Origin: Alphaproteobacteria bacterium HGW-Alphaproteobacteria-7 | GTDB taxonomy: Bacteria; Pseudomonadota; Alphaproteobacteria; Sphingomonadales; Sphingomonadaceae | DNA: 64,000 bases | Direction of reading: 5' to 3' | NCBI GenBank assembly: GCA_002842735.1 | Contig: PHEB01000010.1 | Span: 1 to 64,000, forward strand | Shown: piece by piece, positions 48,881 to 59,130 of the stretch | Layout of the letters: every line of letters begins with the position of its first letter | Numbering within the stretch: the first letter of the stretch is position 1 | Position numbers and translations under genes: made by a program | The notes under the pieces: generated by a model | Seen by the model: only the letters and a program-made list of their open reading frames with translations | The model's database searches: none | Told to the model about the DNA's origin: nothing

Positions 48881-51619
48881 ATGAACGCAATGAGCGAGGC
48901 GGGCGTAATGCCGGTCAATGGCAATCTGGCGCATTCGCTACCGCAGCGCGCGCGCTTTGTCGCGCTGCTGTGCTGTGGCTCGATGCTGGCCGGTGTGCCG
49001 GGGGCCGCCTTTGCGCAGCAACAGGACGCCGCATCAGCGCCGGTTGCGCAGCCTGCGGCAGAGCCTGCGCCCGCTGCGCGCAGCAACGTGATCCGCACGA
49101 TCAACGTCGTCGGTTCCGAACGGTTGGAGCCGACCACCATCCTCAGTTATATCCGCCTGCGGGTTGGCGAGGAATACACAGCGGTAGCCGCCGACGAAGC
49201 GATCAAGGATCTTGGCGCGACCGAATTGTTCGCCAATTCGAGCATCCGCAATGAAAACGGCAACGTGGTGATTACCGTGGTGGAAAACCCGGTCATCAAT
49301 CGCATTGTTCTGGAAGGGGCCAATCGGCTTAAGCCCGACAAGATCCTGCCCGAAATCAAGCTGGCACCGCGTCAGATCTTTACCCGGTCCAAAGTGCGCG
49401 CCGATGTGGCCCGCATCATTGAATTGTACAAGCGTCAGGGCCGGTTTGCTGCGCAGGTCGAACCCAAGCTGGTGCAGTTGCCGCAGAACCGCGTCGATAT
49501 CGTGTTCGAAATTACCGAAGGCCCGAAATCCAAGGTTCGCCAGATCAACATTCTTGGTAACGAGCAGTTTTCCGACGGCGACCTGCGCGGCGAAATGGTG
49601 ACCAAGCAGTCGCGCGTGACCAGTTTCTTCAGTTCAAACACCAGCTACGATCCTGATCGTCTGGCGTTTGACCAGCAAAAGCTGCGGCAGTTCTACCTGA
49701 CCGAAGGCTATGCCGATTTCCGCGTGGTGTCGGCGGTCGCCGAACTGACGCCTGATCAGAAAGACTTCATCATCACTTACGTGGTTGAGGAAGGGGAGCG
49801 CTATGCGTTCGGCAAGGTCGATGTCGATAGCCAGCTGCGCGACTTTGACAGTGAGTTGATGAGCAGTAATCTGCCGATGAAGGCTGGCGACGTTTACAAT
49901 GCGAAGACTGTTGAGGATACCGTTGAGCAACTGACTGAAATGGCTGGCCGGTTCGGCTATGCCTTTGCCGATGTCCAGCCGCGTTTCAGGCGTAATGCTG
50001 ACGACCTGACCATGAATGTCACCTTCCTGCTGCGCGAAGCGCCGCGCGTCTATGTTGAGCGGGTTGACGTCAATGGCAACACGCTGACTCAGGACAAGGT
50101 CGTTCGCCGCGAATTCCGGATTGCCGAAGGCGATGCGTTCAACTCGATGGCGGTTCAGCGCACCACCGCACGCATCAACTCGCTCGCCTTTTTCCAGGAA
50201 AACTTCGAAGTCAGCCAGGTTGAAGGCAGCGCGCCCGACCGCATCATACTGCAAGCTAATGTCGAAGAACGTCCGACTGGCGAATTGCAGTTTTCGGCTG
50301 GCTTTTCTTCGATTGAACAATTTATTCTGGCAGGCAGCATCCGGCAGCGCAACTTTCGTGGGCGCGGGCAGACAATCGGCCTCAGCTTGAACTGGTCGCA
50401 GTTCTCGCGCTCGGCGCAGGTCAGTTTCTCCGATCCGTTTATATTTGATCGCAATATATCCGGCGGGATTGATATTTTCCGCAGAGATTCAAATAGTTTC
50501 AATTTTACCAATAATGATCGCAACACCACCTTCAAAACGTCGACAACCGGTTTTTCTGTGCGCGCGGGTGTGCCGCTGACGGAGTTCATGTCGCTGATCG
50601 GCAGCTACACTCTCAGCAATGACGATGTAACGCTCGACGAAAACGAGTTTTTCACCGATATTAATGGTGATGGCATTCGTGAATGCGATCCGCTGCGGGC
50701 TGGCCGTTTCTTGTGTGATACGATCGGTTCGCGGCTGAGCTCGATCGTGGGCCTCAGTCTCAACTACAACTCGCTCAACTCCCGCCTCCGCCCCACGCGC
50801 GGGCGCACGCTGTCGCTCAGCAGCGAAGTCGCTGGCTTGGGCGGGGATGTGCGCTACGTGCGCTTTCGCGGGCGCGGGCAGCAATTCTGGAATGTCTTCA
50901 ATAGCGGCTTCATCTTCTCGGCGTTGGCTGAAGCCGGCACGATCATTGCCTTGCAGAATCGCGAGGGCGAAGGTGTGGATGACATTTTCCTGAACGACCG
51001 CTTTTTCCTTGGTGAACCGCAGTTTCGCGGCTTTGCCATTCGCGGCGTTGGCCCGCGCGTCCTGACCCAACAATATTCGCGGGATGTAGATGGCAATCCG
51101 GTGCTGATTACTGAACGGGATCAGACCCGCGATGACGCGATTGGCGGACGCAATTACTATCTTGGCCGCGCTGAGCTTGAAATCCCACTCGGCTCCGGCG
51201 CGCGCGAACTTGGTCTGCGGCCTTCGATCTGGGCTGATATCGGGTCGCTGTGGGGTGTGACGCAGCCATTGTTGCAGGACAACCCCAACGGCGTGCAGCA
51301 ACGCGATGCGGATGGAAATCCGATTTTCCTGACCCCGCGGCTTGACGAAAATGGCGTGCCAGTTGTTCCGGGAGTGCTTGATTTCACCACCAACCCGCTG
51401 GCGCCCGATGGCACGGCCAATACCCCTTCGATCCGCCCCGGCAGCGCGATCAAGGAGACGTTTCTGGGGGATTCAGTCAGTCCGCGCATTACCGTCGGGT
51501 TCGGGGTCAACTGGAACTCACCCTTTGGGCCGTTTCGCATCGACATTTCCCGCACCATTCGCAAAGTCGAGGGTGATGATGATCGTAGTTTTTCATTCAA
51601 CGTAGGAACCCAATTCTGA
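48881..51619 (+). CDS. bamA: Outer membrane protein assembly factor BamA
   Basis: Signal peptide, POTRA repeats, IRGVGPR and C-terminal beta-barrel ending FSFNVGTQF. Confidence 0.97.
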   Translation: MNAMSEAGVMPVNGNLAHSLPQRARFVALLCCGSMLAGVPGAAFAQQQDAASAPVAQPAAEPAPAARSNVIRTINVVGSERLEPTTILSYIRLRVGEEYTAVAADEAIKDLGATELFANSSIRNENGNVVITVVENPVINRIVLEGANRLKPDKILPEIKLAPRQIFTRSKVRADVARIIELYKRQGRFAAQVEPKLVQLPQNRVDIVFEITEGPKSKVRQINILGNEQFSDGDLRGEMVTKQSRVTSFFSSNTSYDPDRLAFDQQKLRQFYLTEGYADFRVVSAVAELTPDQKDFIITYVVEEGERYAFGKVDVDSQLRDFDSELMSSNLPMKAGDVYNAKTVEDTVEQLTEMAGRFGYAFADVQPRFRRNADDLTMNVTFLLREAPRVYVERVDVNGNTLTQDKVVRREFRIAEGDAFNSMAVQRTTARINSLAFFQENFEVSQVEGSAPDRIILQANVEERPTGELQFSAGFSSIEQFILAGSIRQRNFRGRGQTIGLSLNWSQFSRSAQVSFSDPFIFDRNISGGIDIFRRDSNSFNFTNNDRNTTFKTSTTGFSVRAGVPLTEFMSLIGSYTLSNDDVTLDENEFFTDINGDGIRECDPLRAGRFLCDTIGSRLSSIVGLSLNYNSLNSRLRPTRGRTLSLSSEVAGLGGDVRYVRFRGRGQQFWNVFNSGFIFSALAEAGTIIALQNREGEGVDDIFLNDRFFLGEPQFRGFAIRGVGPRVLTQQYSRDVDGNPVLITERDQTRDDAIGGRNYYLGRAELEIPLGSGARELGLRPSIWADIGSLWGVTQPLLQDNPNGVQQRDADGNPIFLTPRLDENGVPVVPGVLDFTTNPLAPDGTANTPSIRPGSAIKETFLGDSVSPRITVGFGVNWNSPFGPFRIDISRTIRKVEGDDDRSFSFNVGTQF

Positions 51620-52299
51620 TGACACTTTTCACCAAGCTTCTCGCTCCTGCTGGCCTTGCGCTTACTGCGATGGCTGCGCTTCCCGTTCACGCTCAGGTCG
51701 AAGGCCGCATCGCCACGGTCGATATTTCGCGCACGATCATCGGCACCACCGCATTCCAGACCGCCTATGAACAGGTCAATCAGACCTACACCCAGCAGAA
51801 CGACCTGCGCCGCACAAAGGCGCAGGAACGCCAGACCTTGCTTCAGACCTTTGACACCAATGGTGACAAGCAGGTTGATGATGCTGAACTGGCAGCCAAG
51901 CAGAACTCGCCGGACTTCACCAAGCTGCAGACGCTGGAGCAGGAAATCCAGGCGCTCAACAATCAGATCGATGGCGCACGCATCTATGCAATCGAGCAGA
52001 TCATCATGCAGTATGGCGCTGCCTTGCAGGAAGTGACCACCAGGCAGCAGATCAAGCTGGTGGTCGATCCGGGTTCGTTGCTGTTTGCTGCTCCGGAAGC
52101 CGACGTTACCCAGCAGGTGACCACCGCGCTCAACGCCAAGGTTCCATCGGTTGGGGTGGTTCCCCCGGCGGGCTGGCAGCCAAGCCGCGAAGGCGTGCAG
52201 ATCTTCCAGGAAATCCAGCAGCGCTTGATCGCCGCCCAGATGGCACAGCAGCAAGCGCAGCAGCAGCAGGCCAATACCGCCGCCCCGGTTGGGCGCTGA
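51619..52299 (+). CDS. OmpH/Skp family periplasmic chaperone
   Basis: Signal peptide, coiled-coil charged region; immediately after bamA. Confidence 0.88.
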   Translation: MTLFTKLLAPAGLALTAMAALPVHAQVEGRIATVDISRTIIGTTAFQTAYEQVNQTYTQQNDLRRTKAQERQTLLQTFDTNGDKQVDDAELAAKQNSPDFTKLQTLEQEIQALNNQIDGARIYAIEQIIMQYGAALQEVTTRQQIKLVVDPGSLLFAAPEADVTQQVTTALNAKVPSVGVVPPAGWQPSREGVQIFQEIQQRLIAAQMAQQQAQQQQANTAAPVGR

Positions 52300-52326
52300 G
52301 CCCGGCGTTGCGGTAGGAGGCTACGA

Positions 52327-52800
52327 ATGAGCGATGCGGACAGCGCACCAGCGCAGGTGCTGGATTATGATATCGGCAAGGTCTTGCAGGCGCTGCCGCA
52401 TCGCTATCCATTGTTGCTGGTCGACCGGGTGCGGTCGATCACACTGGGTGAACGGATCCACGCGATCAAGGCCGTGAGCATGAACGAACAGTTCTTTCAG
52501 GGCCATTTTCCCGGCGCGCCAATCATGCCTGGCGTGCTCCAGATCGAGGCGCTGGCGCAGGCCGCTGGCATCCTCGGGATCGAGACGATGGAACTGGCGG
52601 GCACCGGCAAGCTGGTGATCTTCATGGGGATCGAGAATGCCAAGTTCCGCGCGCCCGTGACGCCCGGCTGCCTGCTCGATCTGCACGTAGAATTCACTCA
52701 GAAGCGCAGCCGCGTCTACAAGTTCAAGGGCGTGGCCAGCGTCGAGGGCAAGACGACCTGTGAGGTCGAATTCACCGCAATGATGGTGGATAAGGTTTGA
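52327..52800 (+). CDS. fabZ: 3-hydroxyacyl-ACP dehydratase FabZ
   Basis: [13 protein letters not shown]...[26 protein letters not shown]. Confidence 0.97.
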   Translation: MSDADSAPAQVLDYDIGKVLQALPHRYPLLLVDRVRSITLGERIHAIKAVSMNEQFFQGHFPGAPIMPGVLQIEALAQAAGILGIETMELAGTGKLVIFMGIENAKFRAPVTPGCLLDLHVEFTQKRSRVYKFKGVASVEGKTTCEVEFTAMMVDKV

Positions 52801-52874
52801 TTTGCGCACCCGCCTTCGCGTGAGCGAGGATTTCGCAGCCCGAAGCGGCTGCGGACAACAAAGACTCCGCACAC

Positions 52875-52948
52875 GGGCTTGCCATGTATGGCAAACCCGA
52901 CTAAGCGCGCCGCTTCCCATTCATAGCAACGCCGGTCGGTACCGGCGT
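52875..52948 (+). promoter_or_regulatory. Candidate rpmE (L31) leader with two hairpins
   Basis: GGGCTTGCCA-TGTA-TGGCAAACCC (52875-52898) and ACGCCGGT-CGGT-ACCGGCGT (52929-52948). Confidence 0.5.
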
Positions 52949-52969
52949 CACGCTGCAAAGGATCACGTC

Positions 52970-53194
52970 ATGAAGGCCGAAGGTCACCCCGAATACCACA
53001 TGATCACGGTCAAGATGACCGATGGCACCGAATATCAGACCCGTTCGACTTGGGGCAAGGAAGGCGACACCATGTCGCTCGAAATCGATCCCCTCAGCCA
53101 CCCGGCATGGACCGGTGGGCGTCAGCAGGTCAGCGAAGGCGGGCGCGTGGCCGCGTTCAACAAGCGGTTCGGCGGGCTCAGCCTCAAGAAGTAA
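52970..53194 (+). CDS. rpmE: 50S ribosomal protein L31
   Basis: [50 protein letters not shown]... Confidence 0.95.
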   Translation: MKAEGHPEYHMITVKMTDGTEYQTRSTWGKEGDTMSLEIDPLSHPAWTGGRQQVSEGGRVAAFNKRFGGLSLKK

Positions 53195-53291
53195 TTCCGT
53201 TACACGCTGCGCAGCCCCGTGGCCGCGCGCGACAGTTCGCGGCCTTCGGGTCGTGGGAGGAAGGCGGCCTGACGGGGTCGCCTTTTTCGTT

Positions 53292-53609
53292 TCAGGCTGC
53301 GCAGTTGATGCAGCGGGTCGCGATTGGCCGCGCTTTCAACCGTTCAAGCGCAATTGCCTTACCGCATTTGGCGCAGGTGCCATAGGTGCCATTGTCGATC
53401 CGGGTCAGAGCAAGGCGCAATTGCCGTGCCTCGGCGCGCAGCACATCATCGACGCCTTCCAGCGCCTCATCATCAGCCAGATCAATCGCTTGTTCGGAGA
53501 AATCCGCGTCCAGCGGGTGGCGCAGGTCGTCCTCAATCTCGGTTGAGCGTGCGGTCAATTCGGCGAGCCGCTGCCGCAGTTGTTCGGCAATCTTCGAATA
53601 ATCTTCCAT
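53292..53609 (-). CDS. TraR/DksA C4-type zinc-finger protein
   Basis: ALTRIDNGTYGTCAKCGKAIALERLKARPIATRCINCA. Confidence 0.92.
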   Translation of the reverse strand: MEDYSKIAEQLRQRLAELTARSTEIEDDLRHPLDADFSEQAIDLADDEALEGVDDVLRAEARQLRLALTRIDNGTYGTCAKCGKAIALERLKARPIATRCINCAA

Positions 53610-54244
53610 CAGCCTCTCCACTCGTTTTCGCGATACCATTTGGTGATCACGTATTTGACGCCTTTGCGCACCTTCATCCCGTGATGCAGCGTCGCATGAT
53701 TGACGCCGCTATCAACAAGGCGATTGTTCCAGCACAGCAATTTGCCTTCCTCCGGTTGGAATGTCTTGTCCAGCAATTTGAACCGGGTAGCGCCGCCCGC
53801 CTCGACGTCATTGAGATATATCATGAACGTCCAGGTGCGCTGGCCTGACAATGTGCAGAACCGGGCGAAATCCTGACCGCCCGGGTCGAAGTAATCGGTG
53901 TGGGCCTTAAACTCCTGCCCTTGCGCATAACGCTGGCCCTGCAACGGTTCGCCGTAAGCCGGATCGATGCCCGAAAGTTGGGTCAACATCGCCTCGATCC
54001 GCTGCACCGGGGGCAGATTGCCTGCCAGATCGCAGGTTTCGCTGGTGCGAAAATGCGCATCACCATTATCGTCGGCGATGGTTGATGGGCGGCGATCACG
54101 CTCGATCAGCGCGATCAGATCGGTGCACAGGTCAGGCGGCACGAATCGCCGCAGTTGGAATATTTGAGCCTTGATTGTGGGGACGCGCTGCATCCCGGCG
54201 TGCGCCATCAGCCGCGCGGTTACGGAGTCGCTGGTCAGGGTCAT
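53609..54244 (-). CDS. 2OG-Fe(II) oxygenase (prolyl 4-hydroxylase-like)
   Basis: YAQGQEFKAHTDYFDPG...RTWTFMIYLNDVEAGGATRF...GKLLCWNN...HATLHHGMKVRKGVKYVITKWYRE. Confidence 0.9.
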   Translation of the reverse strand: MTLTSDSVTARLMAHAGMQRVPTIKAQIFQLRRFVPPDLCTDLIALIERDRRPSTIADDNGDAHFRTSETCDLAGNLPPVQRIEAMLTQLSGIDPAYGEPLQGQRYAQGQEFKAHTDYFDPGGQDFARFCTLSGQRTWTFMIYLNDVEAGGATRFKLLDKTFQPEEGKLLCWNNRLVDSGVNHATLHHGMKVRKGVKYVITKWYRENEWRG

Positions 54245-54474
54245 CGGCTTACACGATAAATCGCCGTAGCCGCTTGGCAATGGTTTCGGCGCTCACGTAA
54301 TAATCTTGCGCATGGGCGGCGGTAAAACAGTTTTCGCTTCCCAACGCGAACCCTTTGTGCAAGAGGCGCCTCCCCGTCCTCAGCGGACTTGACCGCGCGT
54401 CAGCCATGCGTAAACCGCGCGCCTTGCGCGGGCTTGGCAGCGACCGGAAAGGTGGTATGCGGGCAGGGGCGTGT

Positions 54475-54552
54475 GGCGATCATAGCTCAGCTGGTTAGAG
54501 CGCCGGTTTGTGGTACCGGAGGTCACGGGTTCGAACCCCGTTGGTCGCCCCA
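54475..54552 (+). tRNA. tRNA-His (anticodon GTG)
   Basis: GGCGATCATAGCTCAGCTGGTTAGAGCGCCGGTTTGTGGTACCGGAGGTCACGGGTTCGAACCCCGTTGGTCGCCCCA. Confidence 0.93.
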
Positions 54553-54602
54553 TCTTCCCCTTTCAGCCTGTTTTCCTGCGCGCGGTAAAGGGATAATCAC
54601 GC

Positions 54603-55670
54603 ATGACCGCTTTCTGGACTGAGGCCGATTTCGACGCGCACGAACTGGTGCAACTGGTGCACCATCAGGCGAGCGGGCTGACAGCGATTATCGCGGTGCA
54701 TTCCACCCATCTCGGCCCGGCGGCGGGCGGAACGCGGTTCTGGCACTATGTGCAAGCCTCTGACGCGATGCGCGATGCGCTGCGGTTGTCGCGCGGGATG
54801 AGCTACAAGAACGCGATGGCCGGTCTGCCGATGGGCGGCGGCAAGGCAGTGATCCTTGCCGATGAACAGCGGATCAAGACGCCTGCCATGATCGCCGCAT
54901 TCGGCGATGCGGTAGAGGCGCTGGGCGGGCGCTATGTCACCGCTGAAGATGTCGGCATCACCGAGGCTGACATGGTCGCGGTGTCGCAGCGCACGGCGCA
55001 TGTGTCCGGCCTGCCAGTGACGGGTGAGGGCAGCGCGGGCGGCGACCCCGGCCCGTTTACCGCATTCGGCATCTATCTGGGGATCAAGGCCGCTGTTCAG
55101 CACAAGCTGGGCACGGATAGCCTGTCGGGCGTTCATGTCGCGGTGCAGGGCACTGGCAGCGTGGGCAGCGGCGTGGCGCGGTTGCTGGCGAAAGACGGCG
55201 CGAAGCTGACGCTGGCCGATATCAACGCGGCCCGCGCGGGCGCGCTGGCGCAGGAACTGGGCGCGACGTTGGTTGCAAGCGATGCCATCATGACAACGCC
55301 GTGCGACGTGTTCAGCCCCAATGCGCTGGGCGCGGTGCTGGATGATGAAAGCATCGCCGGGCTCGATTGCCCGATTGTCGCGGGCGGGGCCAATAATCAG
55401 CTCGCGCGGGCAGAACACGGCGCGGTGCTGGCGGCGCGCGGCATTCTTTATGCGCCTGATTATGTCATCAACGCCGGCGGCATTATTTCCGTGGCGACCG
55501 AATACCTCGCGCGGCGCGACGGCCACGCCAGCGATATTGCCGAGGTCAACGCGCTGCTGGCGCAGATCCCCGGCAGGCTCGAAGCGATCTGGCAGGAAAG
55601 CGATGCCACCGGCGTTTCGTCCGATGTGATCGCTGACCGGATGGCGCAAAAGCTGATCGGGCGCGGCTGA
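54603..55670 (+). CDS. Glu/Leu/Phe/Val dehydrogenase (leucine dehydrogenase-like)
   Basis: HLGPAAGGTRFWHY, GLPMGGGKAVI, VAVQGTGSVGSGVARLL. Confidence 0.92.
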   Translation: MTAFWTEADFDAHELVQLVHHQASGLTAIIAVHSTHLGPAAGGTRFWHYVQASDAMRDALRLSRGMSYKNAMAGLPMGGGKAVILADEQRIKTPAMIAAFGDAVEALGGRYVTAEDVGITEADMVAVSQRTAHVSGLPVTGEGSAGGDPGPFTAFGIYLGIKAAVQHKLGTDSLSGVHVAVQGTGSVGSGVARLLAKDGAKLTLADINAARAGALAQELGATLVASDAIMTTPCDVFSPNALGAVLDDESIAGLDCPIVAGGANNQLARAEHGAVLAARGILYAPDYVINAGGIISVATEYLARRDGHASDIAEVNALLAQIPGRLEAIWQESDATGVSSDVIADRMAQKLIGRG

Positions 55671-55767
55671 AACGGCTTACTTGCGGGTGACGAATTGACC
55701 GATGCATGAATTGCAGTCTTGTCCGGTTCGGGTGTAACGCTACAAGCCCGACCAGACGCACATAGAT

Positions 55768-56526
55768 ATGCACATTTACGCCAACCCCACCCGTTTCCTG
55801 TCACTGGCAAAGTGGCTGATGCCGCTCCTGTTCTGGAGCGGTCTGGTGCTGTCCGTGGGTGCGCTGGTGTGGGGGTTGGTGGCGGTGCCGCCTGATCGGC
55901 TGATGGGCGAAACCGTGCGCATCCTGTTCATCCATGTCCCTGCGGCATGGCTGGGCATGGGGGGCTGGGCCGGGATTGCGATTTCCAGCGCCATGCTGCT
56001 GATCTGGAAACACCCGCTGGCCGCGATTGCTGCGCGCGCGATTGCGGTGCCGGGGATGGTGTTTTGCGCGATCTGCCTTGCCACCGGATCGATCTGGGGC
56101 CGCCCGACATGGGGCACCTGGTGGGAATGGGACGGGCGCTTGACTTCGATGCTGGTGCTGCTGTTCCTCTATGTCGGATATATCGCGCTGACGCAGGCTT
56201 CCGCGCGTGAGGGCGGTTCGGCGAAGATTGCTGCGATTTTCGGACTGGTCGGCGCGGTGAACGTTCCGATCATCAACCGCAGCGTGGTGTGGTGGAACTC
56301 GCTCCACCAGCCGCCCAGCATCACTGCGGGCAAAAGCGCGATTGATGCGACGTTTCTGGTGCCGCTATTGGTAGCGGTGGTGGGCTTTTCGCTGCTATTC
56401 GGCGCGATCGTGCTGATGCGGATGCGCGCGCTGATTGCCGAACAACAGGTCGAAGCGCGGCTGCGGCGGCGCGCATTGGATGATGACGCATCTGCGCCTG
56501 GCGTTCCGGTAATGGAGCAGGCGTAA
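55768..56526 (+). CDS. ccmC: Heme exporter protein CcmC
   Basis: FIHVPAAWLGMGGW, RPTWGTWWEWDGRLTSMLVLLFLY (WWD-type). Confidence 0.96.
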   Translation: MHIYANPTRFLSLAKWLMPLLFWSGLVLSVGALVWGLVAVPPDRLMGETVRILFIHVPAAWLGMGGWAGIAISSAMLLIWKHPLAAIAARAIAVPGMVFCAICLATGSIWGRPTWGTWWEWDGRLTSMLVLLFLYVGYIALTQASAREGGSAKIAAIFGLVGAVNVPIINRSVVWWNSLHQPPSITAGKSAIDATFLVPLLVAVVGFSLLFGAIVLMRMRALIAEQQVEARLRRRALDDDASAPGVPVMEQA

Positions 56527-56666
56527 TGCGCGAACAGCTCAACCAGTGGGATTTTGTGATGCTGGCCTATGCGGTCAGCGCGATTGCGCTTGGCGGGTTG
56601 ATCATCTGGGCGTGGCGCGCAATGCGCCGGGCCGAAGCGCGGCGCGATGCCGCGCGCCGGCGCTGA
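56526..56666 (+). CDS. ccmD: Heme exporter protein CcmD
   Basis: Not in ORF track (short): MREQLNQWDFVMLAYAVSAIALGGLIIWAWRAMRRAEARRDAARRR; ATG overlaps ccmC stop. Confidence 0.85.
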   Translation: MREQLNQWDFVMLAYAVSAIALGGLIIWAWRAMRRAEARRDAARRR

Positions 56667-56680
56667 GGTAAGGAAACGCC

Positions 56681-57145
56681 ATGAAAGCCAAGCATCAACG
56701 CCTTGTCCTCATCATCGCCGCGCTGATCGCGATTATCGGCGCGGGCCTGATCGCGGCGTGGACGTTGCGCAATCAGGCCAACTATTTTTACCTGCCCGAA
56801 CAAATGGCGGCCACACCCCCGGCGGTGGGTCAAGCGGTGCGGCTGGGTGGGATGGTGCAGCCCGGATCGCTCGCCACCGAAGCGGACGGAGTGACGGTCA
56901 ATTTCATGGTCACTGGCAACACCGAAGATGCGATCTCCGTGCGCTATAGCGGCATCCTGCCCGATTTGTTCGTCGAAGGATCGGGTGTGGTGGCCGAGGG
57001 CAGCCTTGGCGCGAACGGCGTGTTCATGGCCACCAACCTGCTGGCCAAGCATGACGAAAATTACGTGCCCAAGGAACTCGAAGGCATGGGAACCGCGCAA
57101 GCGGCAAAAATGGCCGCCGACACCACGTTGGGGCTGACGCAATGA
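56681..57145 (+). CDS. ccmE: Cytochrome c maturation protein CcmE
   Basis: VRLGGMVQPGS..., LLAKHDENYVPKEL (heme-binding H-DENY). Confidence 0.96.
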   Translation: MKAKHQRLVLIIAALIAIIGAGLIAAWTLRNQANYFYLPEQMAATPPAVGQAVRLGGMVQPGSLATEADGVTVNFMVTGNTEDAISVRYSGILPDLFVEGSGVVAEGSLGANGVFMATNLLAKHDENYVPKELEGMGTAQAAKMAADTTLGLTQ

Positions 57146-59124
57146 TCGCCGAAATCGGACTGGCCGCGCTGTGGCTCGCCGCTGCGCTGGCGGTGTTGCA
57201 GATGGTGTCAGGCGCGTTTGCGCTGCGTAGCGCAGAGGGCGAGGCCAATCCGCTAGCGATCTATGCCCGGCCCGCTGCGGTGATGCAGGCGCTGCTGGCG
57301 GGGCTGGCCTTCACGATGCTGGTATGGGCGTTTGCAGTCACTGATCTGTCGGTCAAGCTGGTCGCGGCCAATTCGCATTCGATGAAGCCGATGATTTACA
57401 AGCTCACCGGAACATGGGGCAATCACGAAGGATCGATGCTGCTGTGGGTCGGGGTGCTGGCGCTGTCGGGCGGATTGATCGCCCTGTTTGAGCGCCGCCT
57501 GCCCGAACGCACCATGAGCGCTGCGCTGGCTGTGCAGGGGTTTGTGGCGCTGGGGTTCTATGCATTTCTGCTGTTGTCCTCCAACCCGTTTGAACGGCTG
57601 CCGGTGCCTGCGATCGAGGGTTCCGGGCTGAACCCGCTGTTGCAGGATATCGGTCTCGCGTTTCACCCGCCCACGCTTTACGCGGGCTATGTCGGGCTGT
57701 CGGTGGCGTTTAGTCTGGCGATGGGCGCGTTGTTGACGCGTGAGGTCAATCCCACCTTCGCCCGCGTGATGCGCCCGTGGGTGCTGGGGGCGTGGGTGCT
57801 GCTGACCTTCGGGATCACGGCAGGGTCATACTGGGCCTATTATGAACTCGGCTGGGGCGGCTGGTGGTTCTGGGATCCGGTCGAAAATGCCTCGCTGATG
57901 CCGTGGCTGGCGGCAACCGCGCTGCTGCATTCAGTGGCTGTGCTCGCCGCGCGTGATGCGCTGCGCACGTGGACGATTATGCTGGGCGTGCTGGCGTTTT
58001 CGATGTCGATGCTGGGCACGTTTCTGGTGCGGTCGGGCGTGCTGACCAGCGTTCACGCCTTTGCGGTCGATCCGGAACGCGGGGCGTTTATCCTTGGCCT
58101 GCTGGCTTTGAATATCGGCGGGGCCTTCACGATCTTTGCCCTGCGCGCAGGCGCGGTGGCGGAAGGCAAGCGGTTTTCCTTCAGCAGCCGCGAAGGTGCG
58201 CTGGTGTTCAATAATGTGATGCTGTCGGCGATCCTCGCGATCGTGCTACTCGGCACGCTCTACCCGTTGCTGACCGAGGCGTTTGATGTGCGGGTGTCGG
58301 TCGGCCCGCCCTATTTCAACCCGGCGAGCGCGATGTTTGCTATTCCGATGTTTCTGGTGATGGCGGTCGGCCCGCTGCTGCGGTGGAAGGAGGACAGCCC
58401 CCGCCGCATCCGGTTTGAAGTGCTGTTGCTCGCCGCCATTTTGATCGGTGTGATCGGGCTGGTGAGTTTCTTCGGCCAATTCGCATTGCTGCCGCTGCTG
58501 GGTCTGGGGCTTGCCGCAGCACTGGGTGTCGCTGCGTTCTTGCCCTTGCGCGGTCGCAAGCTGACGCGGGTGCCGGTGGCGACGTGGGGCATGGTGATGG
58601 CGCATTTCGGGATCGCGGTGTCGCTGTTCGGGATGGCCAGCGAAGGCGCGTTCACACAGGAACGCCTTGCCGCGGTGGCCCCCGGCGGCAGCGATCAGGT
58701 GGGTGAATTCACCTTCACCCTGCAAAGCGTAAATCCGGTGGCCGGGCCGAACTGGACAGCGATCGAAGCGCGCATCGCCGTCAGCCGCGATGGCGGCACC
58801 CCGGTAATCCTCACCCCGCAGGCGCGCAATTTCTGGTCGCCCGCGCAATCAACCAGCGAAAGCGCGTTGCTTACCCGCTGGGACGGTCAGCTTTATGCGG
58901 TAATCGGCAACCAGGCCGCAGATGGGCGCTGGCAGATCCGGATGTGGTGGAAACCGTTTGTGACCTTCATCTGGTATGGCGGGCTGCTGATCGCGCTAGG
59001 CGGGGTGCTGGCGATTATCGGCAGGGTGCGGGTCGATATGAAGCGTCGCAAGGCGGTATCGCTTGGTGATGAGCGTCGCGCTGATCTTGAGGCGCTGGGC
59101 ACAGCGCCGGTGCCTGCGGAGTAA
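57142..59124 (+). CDS. ccmF: Heme lyase CcmF
   Basis: TGTWGNHEGSMLLWV, YYELGWGGWWFWDPVENASLMPWL. Confidence 0.97.
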   Translation: MIAEIGLAALWLAAALAVLQMVSGAFALRSAEGEANPLAIYARPAAVMQALLAGLAFTMLVWAFAVTDLSVKLVAANSHSMKPMIYKLTGTWGNHEGSMLLWVGVLALSGGLIALFERRLPERTMSAALAVQGFVALGFYAFLLLSSNPFERLPVPAIEGSGLNPLLQDIGLAFHPPTLYAGYVGLSVAFSLAMGALLTREVNPTFARVMRPWVLGAWVLLTFGITAGSYWAYYELGWGGWWFWDPVENASLMPWLAATALLHSVAVLAARDALRTWTIMLGVLAFSMSMLGTFLVRSGVLTSVHAFAVDPERGAFILGLLALNIGGAFTIFALRAGAVAEGKRFSFSSREGALVFNNVMLSAILAIVLLGTLYPLLTEAFDVRVSVGPPYFNPASAMFAIPMFLVMAVGPLLRWKEDSPRRIRFEVLLLAAILIGVIGLVSFFGQFALLPLLGLGLAAALGVAAFLPLRGRKLTRVPVATWGMVMAHFGIAVSLFGMASEGAFTQERLAAVAPGGSDQVGEFTFTLQSVNPVAGPNWTAIEARIAVSRDGGTPVILTPQARNFWSPAQSTSESALLTRWDGQLYAVIGNQAADGRWQIRMWWKPFVTFIWYGGLLIALGGVLAIIGRVRVDMKRRKAVSLGDERRADLEALGTAPVPAE

Positions 59125-59130
59125 ACGGCC

